NCBI GenBank assembly: GCA_018613035.1
Contig: JAGGRA010000013.1
Span: 1-64,000 of the forward strand
Direction of reading: 5' to 3'
DNA: 64,000 nt
Source of the DNA: Pseudomonas sp. ISL-84
GTDB taxonomy: Bacteria; Bacillota; Bacilli; Bacillales; Cytobacillaceae
This document shows, piece after piece, positions 58,531 to 64,000 of the stretch. A program made the translations under genes and the position numbers. Numbering within the stretch: position 1 is the stretch's first letter; every line of letters starts with the position of its first letter. The notes under the pieces were generated by a model, which saw only the letters and a program-made list of their open reading frames with translations, did no database searches and was not told the DNA's origin.

Positions 58531-59163
58531 CTATTTTACCAGCGAGTGCTTGAAGGCATAGATAACAGCCTGCGTCCTGTCCTGGACCTGCAGCTTGCTT
58601 AAGATGTTGCTTACATGTGTTTTGACTGTTTTTAAGGCAATGAAAAGTTCGTCAGCGATTTCCTGGTTCGTTTTGCCTTCTGTCATTAACAGAAGAATTT
58701 CCATCTCACGACTGGTCAGCTCTTCATGGGGCTGATGCTGGTTTTTCTGCCTCATTTTCACCATCATTTTGCCGGTCACTTCCGGCTCCAGCACGGATTG
58801 GCCATGGTGAGTGGAACGGACTGCATCCGCGATCTCACTTGCTTTGGAGGTTTTAAGCATATAGCTTGTAGCCCCTGCTTCAAGTGCCGGATACACTTTT
58901 TCATCATCCAGGAAGCTTGTCACAATAATGATCTTTGCTTCTGGCCATTGCTCGATGATATTCCTTGTTGCCTCGATTCCGTCCATTTCTTTCATCACCA
59001 GATCCATTAAAATAATATCCGGCCGCAATTCAAGTGCCATCTCAATAGCCGTTTTCCCGTTATCCGCTTCTCCTATGACTTCAATATCCGGCTGTGCCGT
59101 CAGATATGAAGACACTCCGATCCGAACCATTTCATGGTCATCGACAAATAAAACTTTAATCAT
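58531..59163 (-). CDS. liaR: Response regulator LiaR
   Basis: 210 residues. Receiver domain with [14 protein letters not shown], the phosphoacceptor Asp in [13 protein letters not shown] (about residue 54) and KTSKASEI. The C-terminal LuxR-type domain is [45 protein letters not shown]. It is very similar to Bacillus LiaR, which is activated by LiaS under cell-envelope stress and turns on liaIH. ATG 59163 lies behind GAGGGTGAGG. Last gene of liaFSR. Confidence 0.95.
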   Translation of the reverse strand: MIKVLFVDDHEMVRIGVSSYLTAQPDIEVIGEADNGKTAIEMALELRPDIILMDLVMKEMDGIEATRNIIEQWPEAKIIIVTSFLDDEKVYPALEAGATSYMLKTSKASEIADAVRSTHHGQSVLEPEVTGKMMVKMRQKNQHQPHEELTSREMEILLLMTEGKTNQEIADELFIALKTVKTHVSNILSKLQVQDRTQAVIYAFKHSLVK

Positions 59164-59208
59164 TGGCCTCACCCTCTGCATTTAGTCTTGCCTCTTAGCA
59201 GACATTTT

Positions 59209-60231
59209 TTACATAATTGGAACTTTCACCTCAAGTCGTGTTCCTTTATCTTTCACACTGATGATTTTCATGCTCCCGCCGACTTCGGCTGCCCGTTCGT
59301 ACATATTTTGCAGCCCGTAGGATCCGGCCTTTGTTGCGTCAACATCAAATCCGACTCCGTCATCTGCCACACGGAGTATGGCATAATCATCCCTTTGAAT
59401 AAGCAGCACTTCCAGATTATGCGATTTCGCATGGCGGAGTGTATTGGAAACAGCTTCCTGGAGGATTCGGAACAAGTGGTCCTCCACCCCTTTATCAAGC
59501 GGAAAATTTTCCACCTTCCAATCAATCTCAAGCGCTACTTTTTGAAGCAATTCAACAAGCAATTCTTCAATTCCTTCTTGAAGCGTTTTTCCTTTCAGTG
59601 CAGCCGGACGTAAATGCAGCAGAAGAGCCCGCATTTCAAGCTGGGATTGGTGGATCATTTCTTCTACCATTTTCAGCTGCTTGGCCTGCCTGCCTGCCTG
59701 GTCCTGCTGGGTTTCATTTATGGCGGACATCATCATGGATGCTGCAAAAAGCTGCTGGCTGACTGAATCGTGAAGCTCTCGGGCCAGCCTGTTCCGTTCC
59801 TGAGAAATGATTTCCTGCATTCTGCCTTCAATATCCTCAGCTTTTTCATTTGCAAGCTTTTGAGAAATTTTTGCCTGATCAGCAATATGCTTTTGAATTT
59901 TCCCCACCCTGCCGGCAATGGACTGCAGTTCTTTGCCTGTATTCAGTTCGTCAGCATCCAGCTGACGCCCTTCCTCAACCTGATGAAGAAGGCTATCAAC
60001 CGTCTGAAGCTTCCGGCGCCAATATAAGCCTGACATGAATCCAAAAATCAGGCCGATCGCCAGGCTGACGCTTGGCACGAAGATAATAAACGGAATATCC
60101 AGTACCTCTGTCTCCCATAAATCACCCCAATCAGGAATGGGAAACATTGTGAAAAAGGAAGCCGTCAGGACAGCAAGAATCAGGAGGGACATGCTGGCCC
60201 CCCAAACAATTTGCCGCTGGATGATACTCAT
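59209..60231 (-). CDS. liaS: Sensor histidine kinase LiaS
   Basis: 340 residues. Two N-terminal helices with a short extracellular loop (intramembrane-sensing type), a HAMP-like linker, the dimerisation and phosphoacceptor box ERNRLARELHDSVSQQLFAASMMM (His about 152), and the ATPase domain (LFRILQEAVSNTLRHAKS, VADDGVGFD, GSYGLQNMYERA). It senses envelope damage through LiaF and phosphorylates LiaR. Overlaps liaF by 4 nt. Confidence 0.95.
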   Translation of the reverse strand: MSIIQRQIVWGASMSLLILAVLTASFFTMFPIPDWGDLWETEVLDIPFIIFVPSVSLAIGLIFGFMSGLYWRRKLQTVDSLLHQVEEGRQLDADELNTGKELQSIAGRVGKIQKHIADQAKISQKLANEKAEDIEGRMQEIISQERNRLARELHDSVSQQLFAASMMMSAINETQQDQAGRQAKQLKMVEEMIHQSQLEMRALLLHLRPAALKGKTLQEGIEELLVELLQKVALEIDWKVENFPLDKGVEDHLFRILQEAVSNTLRHAKSHNLEVLLIQRDDYAILRVADDGVGFDVDATKAGSYGLQNMYERAAEVGGSMKIISVKDKGTRLEVKVPIM

Positions 60232-60962
60232 ACGCGCTTCACCTCTATATCGCCTACCAGCAGTGAGGTGAAGATCTTGATGCGCTGTCCCGATTTATCA
60301 TAGCCTGGTGTCTGAAGCTGCAGTGTTTGGTTAAAAAGCTTTGATTCTTCATATTCAAATATTCTTGCAGCACCGACAATGGCTGAATGGCTGGCACTTA
60401 CTTCCACATCGTAAGGAACAAGCACCTTTACATTGCCGATAAAGTTTCGGATAAAAATGACGGTTTCTCCCTTTGGAAGTACGGTATAACTTAAGTCAAT
60501 GACAGAATCGCCAATGCCTGTCTGTATATTAATATCATTCCATTCATACACTTGCTCAGGCGTTGTCTGCTGGCCAACAAATATATTGGAAAAAAGCGGA
60601 TCTTTTTTAATGACCGTTTCTTTTTGAAGATTAACACTTGGTTCTTTAATCTCCGGCCTGATTTGTTTCGGGTCCTTTTTGGATTGCGCAAACTGAATCA
60701 GCAGATGAATCAAAATAGCCAGCAGGAAAAATTTTAACGTCATCATGCTAAAAATATTGATGAGCAGAAAAATTAACCCCAGCCAGAAAAGCCATTTTCC
60801 AGAGGTTCGCGGCATCCACTTTCTTCCAATATACACCATTCCAATTGGAACAAGAAGAGAGAAAATCACTCCCCTATTAAAAAAGGCAATTTCCACAAAG
60901 AGGACGACAATGCCCACCATTACGATCCAGCTTAAATAATCGCTTTTTATTTTATAGTTCAT
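60228..60962 (-). CDS. liaF: LiaF, inhibitor of LiaSR signalling
   Basis: 244 residues: four N-terminal membrane helices, then a soluble C-terminal domain (YEWNDINIQTGIGDSVIDLSYTVLPKGETVIFIRNFIGNVKVLVPYDVEVSASHSAIVG) typical of LiaF/VraT. It holds LiaS inactive without stress. ATG 60962 follows GGAGGGATGCC; the earlier in-frame start at 61007 lacks a site. First gene of the liaFSR operon. Confidence 0.93.
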   Translation of the reverse strand: MNYKIKSDYLSWIVMVGIVVLFVEIAFFNRGVIFSLLVPIGMVYIGRKWMPRTSGKWLFWLGLIFLLINIFSMMTLKFFLLAILIHLLIQFAQSKKDPKQIRPEIKEPSVNLQKETVIKKDPLFSNIFVGQQTTPEQVYEWNDINIQTGIGDSVIDLSYTVLPKGETVIFIRNFIGNVKVLVPYDVEVSASHSAIVGAARIFEYEESKLFNQTLQLQTPGYDKSGQRIKIFTSLLVGDIEVKRV

Positions 60963-60984
60963 GAGGCATCCCTCCTTCTGCATA

Positions 60985-61232
60985 TTGGAATGATCAGTTA
61001 AGCCCAAGGCGCCTGCTTATCGGCGACTTTATAAGCTCAACCGATGACGCCTGAAACCAGACAGTTATCTAAGTTCAGAAATTTAACTTATAAAAATAAG
61101 GCCGAAAAGGCGCAGCATCCCTACGCCTTTTTAGAATACCATTTTTTGTTCATAAAATAGAATGAGTTTTTGGTTTTCACGAGAAAAAAGAGACTGTACG
61201 GAGGATTAAGTGAGCCATACGGTCTTTTTTTA
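60985..61232. other. Intergenic region with three inverted repeats, no gene
   Basis: GGCG...ATCGG / CCGAT..CGCC at about 61007-61053 is a degenerate palindrome. AAAAGGCG / CGCCTTTT (61105-61131) with a TTTTT tail is a plus-strand terminator. AGACTGTACGG / CCATACGGTCT (about 61191-61225), flanked by A and T runs, is a bidirectional terminator. These could bracket a short plus-strand transcript, but no promoter or reading frame was found. Confidence 0.45.
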
Positions 61233-61299
61233 AAACAATTAGTTTATTTACAGGCAGGATTTTTAATTTGGTTTAATGTTTATCTTGCACGTTTTTAAA

Positions 61300-61583
61300 T
61301 AGCTTTTTCGCAAAGTTTGTTGCCTGCAAACTAGTTTTAATTACTGAGTTGATTGGAGCGGAAGGCACTTGATCCTCGAAAATGCATTCGCATTTTCTTC
61401 GTGCGGTGCTTATTCGAGGAAGATTATTCAATGTCCTGCGGGAGAAGAGGGAGCGGGAGACCCCGCAGGCGTGAAACGCCGAGGAGGCTCCCGTTCCTCC
61501 CCGCGGGTTCGCTGCGTGACTGGAGCGGAAATCAACGGGCAAGCTTTATAATCCAAAGACAACATTCTATACGAAAAGAGCCT
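61300..61583. repeat. MITE-like palindromic repeat, copy 9
   Basis: Left end AGCTTTTTCGCAAAGTTTG, right end CGAAAAGAGCCT. It contains ACTGAGTTGATTGGAGCGGA, the CTCGAAAATGCATTCGCATT module and CTGGAGCGGAAATCAACGGG. Close to copy 5. It lies between liaFSR and liaIH. Confidence 0.85.
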
Positions 61584-61606
61584 TTTTAAACCTCTGACAC
61601 GATGGA

Positions 61607-62245
61607 TTATATAACAGGCCTCTTCTCGAGCTCTTTTTCCAGCTGAGCGATGCGGGCATCAATAGTACTGCGATGGTAGGAGCTTTTCACCTGGTGCTCC
61701 AGACGGTCAAGGTATGATTCGATTTCCTTGAATCTTGAGAAGGACTTATCAGAGTAGCTGCCGTTTTCCAGTACTTTATCCATTTGATGGTTGGCTCGTG
61801 TAATGTTTTCGCGGCCCATAAGTTCCATGCGGCGGATGTGCATATCCTTGAGCTTATGCTTCATTTCTTCGTATTTTCTTTCAAGGTCTCCCATTTGCTG
61901 TGTAGCTTGAGTTAATAATTCTTTTAAACGATTGGCACGCTCGTCATATTGTGTTTGTTCCTGAGCTGCAAAATGATAGAGTTCCTCTTCTCCTGCTTGT
62001 GACGCAATTTCAGCCTGGCGTTTGCGTTTGCCGGCAAGCTCCATTGCCTGCTCGTATTCACGAGTGAACTCTTCTTTTAATGTATATTGGCGTTCCAAAA
62101 GCTTGCGGACCTTTTCTGTTTCGCGCTCACATTCGCGGAGATATTGATTTAACAGCGCGATCGGATTCTTTTTCTCCTTTGTATCCAATGCTTCATGCAA
62201 GTCAGCCATTACAGTGTCTTTAATGCGTGTAAATAAGTTTGCCAT
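61607..62245 (-). CDS. liaH: LiaH, PspA/IM30-family phage-shock protein
   Basis: 212 residues, almost entirely coiled coil. The start MANLFTRIKDTVMADLHEALD and the PspA pattern NPIALLNQYLRECERETEKVRKLLERQ are present. LiaH forms large rings under the membrane during envelope stress. It follows liaI by 33 nt. In many bacilli liaIH and liaFSR form one operon; here they are split by repeat copy 9 and terminators. Confidence 0.92.
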   Translation of the reverse strand: MANLFTRIKDTVMADLHEALDTKEKKNPIALLNQYLRECERETEKVRKLLERQYTLKEEFTREYEQAMELAGKRKRQAEIASQAGEEELYHFAAQEQTQYDERANRLKELLTQATQQMGDLERKYEEMKHKLKDMHIRRMELMGRENITRANHQMDKVLENGSYSDKSFSRFKEIESYLDRLEHQVKSSYHRSTIDARIAQLEKELEKRPVI

Positions 62246-62278
62246 ATTGATCTCTCCTTTTTCATACTCTCATTTTTA

Positions 62279-62626
62279 TTAGTTTTGTTTTAATTCAGCC
62301 CATTGCTTTTCAAAGTTCGCGAAAGGGTCATTGTCTTCTTCTTTTACGATAGAACTTGATTCGTTCCATTTTTTATAAACAAGGTAAAGCACGTATGCAG
62401 CTGCAAGGCCGAGAATGGCCGGGAAGTTCGCTGCTGTAGCCATAAATGCGATGAAACCGATGACCCCGTAACCGAATTTAGCCAAAGTGCTATCTGCTTT
62501 TAAAAATTGTTTAAACACAAAATATAGAATCGCTGCACTTACTGCCAGCCCTACCATCGGGCCTAAATTCGTGATCAGCACCATTGCTGCAACCCCGCCT
62601 GCTATCAATAATCCAAGTTTTTTCAT
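62279..62626 (-). CDS. liaI: LiaI-like membrane anchor of LiaH
   Basis: 115 residues with three hydrophobic segments (about 3-40 and 50-85) and an acidic C-terminal tail (NDPFANFEKQWAELKQN). In the lia system LiaI recruits LiaH rings to the membrane. ATG 62626 is 8 nt after GAAAGGAGG; the frame begins 9 codons earlier, over that site. First gene of the liaIH unit, and the expected target of LiaR. Confidence 0.82.
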   Translation of the reverse strand: MKKLGLLIAGGVAAMVLITNLGPMVGLAVSAAILYFVFKQFLKADSTLAKFGYGVIGFIAFMATAANFPAILGLAAAYVLYLVYKKWNESSSIVKEEDNDPFANFEKQWAELKQN

Positions 62627-62711
62627 TTTCATTTCCTCCTTTCTTGATTTCATCTTACCTGTATTTCGTTTTTGCTATAACGAGCCTCAGCTTTATTTTC
62701 ATATAAGACCT

Positions 62712-62735
62712 GAGACGTAGCGGATGGTCAGTCTC
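62712..62735. promoter_or_regulatory. Inverted repeat upstream of liaI, possible LiaR site
   Basis: GAGAC-N14-GTCTC about 86-109 nt before the liaI start codon. LiaR-controlled promoters carry an upstream inverted repeat, but I cannot confirm the sequence consensus. Confidence 0.3.
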
Positions 62736-62872
62736 TTTTGTCCAAGCTGGCAAATATGGAAAAAGAATGTACGTTAATGATCAAACATAGGGGGTACACA
62801 GGGGATATGCAAACAAATAAGGATGCCTAATATGCAGGCTTTTCTTAGAACAGTAGAAATGGAGGTCCTCAT

Positions 62873-63382
62873 ATGTTTGGCTATGATGATTTTATGAAGT
62901 TTATACAGGCCTTTTTCGTTGTATTTCCAGTGGTCACCCTTATTCACTTATTGGGGCACATTTTGTTTGCGGCCATATTTGGGGCCAAAGGGATCCGCGT
63001 TGTTATCGGATCAGGCAAATTGCTTTTTTCACTGAAGTTTCTAGAGGTTAGACGCTTTTATTTTTGGTATGGAGGGTGCGAGTATGCCTCTTTAAAATAT
63101 AATAATAAGCTGACAAAATCACTGATCTTCTTAGGCGGTTCGATTTTTAATGTAGCAAGTATTTTTATTGTTAACTATTTAATCCGCATTGATATTCTGG
63201 AGGTTTCCATGCTCTGGTACCAGTTCGTTTATTTCTCGTTTTATTATGTATTCTTTGCCCTGCTGCCAATGGATATGGCTGACGGCACACTTAGTGACGG
63301 AAAAGCCATGTACAAGCTATGGCGGAATAAAAATAAAGATGATTCATCCTCAGACTGCCAGCTGGTGGACGGGAAAAGGTAG
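62873..63382 (+). CDS. M50-like membrane protein with degenerate zinc motif
   Basis: 169 residues with four membrane helices. IHLLGHILFAAIFG at about 24-37 occupies the place of the HExxH helix of M50 site-2 proteases, but the catalytic Glu is Leu (HLLGH). The C-terminal LLPMDMADGTLSDGKAMYKLW corresponds to the NPDG-type second motif, also altered. It is therefore probably an inactive homologue with a scaffold or regulatory role. GGAGGTCCTC precedes the ATG. Alternative: an unrelated small membrane protein. Confidence 0.65.
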   Translation: MFGYDDFMKFIQAFFVVFPVVTLIHLLGHILFAAIFGAKGIRVVIGSGKLLFSLKFLEVRRFYFWYGGCEYASLKYNNKLTKSLIFLGGSIFNVASIFIVNYLIRIDILEVSMLWYQFVYFSFYYVFFALLPMDMADGTLSDGKAMYKLWRNKNKDDSSSDCQLVDGKR

Positions 63383-63784
63383 GGGCCTTTATTCAGACCA
63401 CAGCTTTTTTCAGCCCCCTGATGTTTGGATCAAAAATCAGCTTCACCTCACTACTATTAAAAAGCAGCAAAAATTACGAAAACAGCAAGTATAAAAAAGG
63501 AAGCCCTCTTACTCCTAACGGGTTCCGTTAACTATCGCAAACATTAAAAATGTAATGCAAAATGACCTTCAAATTGTATTATGATTTGGAGGTCTATTTT
63601 TGTTGATATAAAGGGATTTCAATCACTATTTTTGGGGAATTTGAAGTGCGATATGTACATAAATATGTGGAGGTACAATAACCACTGTACCGCAGCAAAA
63701 TACACTACATTTTTACTGCTAAATAGTATACAGAAATTTAAGGTTAGGCCATACTTTATCTTGGTGGTGATTTGACAGGGTATA

Positions 63785-63984
63785 AAAAATAAGCGGAAAA
63801 ATTCCGGTTAAATTGGGAAATACCCATATTTCCCTAAAATTAAGAAGAGTTTTTCCGCTTATATCATCCAAATCTTTGAATTTTGTGCTATTTAGAGCAG
63901 TTAATCGGAAATTCTCCGCTTATTTTCGCTTTTTTAGCTTCCTCCATATACATTAACCGGAAATTCTCCGCCTATTCATACCTC
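63785..63984 (-). repeat. Long intergenic repeat, right copy (inverted)
   Basis: Reverse complement of the element at 141-346. It shares AAATATGGGTATTTCCCA-like, CAAAGATTTGGAT and TTAACTGCTCTAAATA segments in the same order. The region 63383-63784 before it holds no supported gene; a 64-codon frame at 63581 has no ribosome binding site and low-complexity content. Confidence 0.8.
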
Positions 63985-64000
63985 CTACACAAAAACCGCT

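Noticed and set aside
63581-63775. 64-codon frame near the right edge
   Set aside because: No ribosome binding site and low-complexity translation; likely chance in AT-rich DNA.

Overview
The window looks like a chromosomal segment of a spore-forming, motile Bacillaceae (Bacillus sensu lato; Cytobacillus or Mesobacillus-like). Supporting features are strong AGGAGG-type ribosome binding sites, short intergenic gaps closed by intrinsic terminators, and a typical gene set: MotAB, an RsbR paralogue, LiaIH/LiaFSR, AmpS, a SpoVB-like flippase, YmfJ, YkhA, YhdT-PanF and a preQ1-I riboswitch. Genus is inference only. No rRNA, tRNA, prophage, insertion-sequence transposase or CRISPR array was seen.

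Layout. 0.6-4 kb: nosD-nosL-nosY-nosF (copper-site maturation for nitrous oxide reductase) without nosZ. 4-6 kb: a MarR regulator and an MFS exporter with a clear operator. 6.4-8 kb: motAB. 8-13.5 kb: a low-complexity DDRR-repeat protein, a STAS protein, a DUF1992 protein, a peroxiredoxin whose peroxidatic cysteine codon is TGA, hutH with an attenuator-like leader, and an RsbR paralogue. 14-20.7 kb: topB, an MFS transporter, ampS, a lipoprotein. 21-24.2 kb: panF-yhdT and a preQ1-controlled queF-transporter operon. 24.5-27 kb: mscL, a YetJ/BI-1 protein, a second TGA-containing redox gene (UxxC), and a folate cyclo-ligase-like gene. 27-31.3 kb: a candidate structured RNA, then a Tat-signal-bearing dehydrogenase pair with its own tatA-tatC. 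31-43.8 kb: housekeeping and stress genes (tldD-pmbA, cls, ggt, acetyltransferases, SCP2/NUDIX). 43.9-45.6 kb: a TetR regulator and an epimerase-like gene sharing one operator. 45.8-50 kb: a CorA-type transporter, a TrkA-C membrane protein, a flippase, DUF2269. 50.4-54.6 kb: a sigma-54 activator next to an aminotransferase-YjiH operon with a -24/-12 promoter. 54.8-63.4 kb: an ABC-F ATPase, a CDF transporter, liaFSR and liaIH (envelope stress), and an M50-like membrane protein with a lost catalytic residue.

The most important observation is two independent candidate selenoprotein genes. In each, an in-frame TGA sits exactly at the redox-active cysteine position (FTFV-TGA-PTE in a peroxiredoxin; RHLG-TGA-PVC in an AhpC/TSA-like protein). 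Each TGA is followed at the right distance by a small hairpin with the features of a bacterial SECIS. Ordinary gene calling would split or truncate both genes. The decoding machinery (selA, selB, selC, selD) is not in the window.

A second theme is intergenic DNA. About ten copies of a 200-300 bp MITE-like palindromic repeat, with TIRs like AGGCTGTTTT and a GC-rich core bounded by TTGATT-GGAGCGG / CCGCTCC-AATCAA, lie between genes throughout. A different 200 bp repeat occurs in inverted orientation at the two extreme ends of the window.
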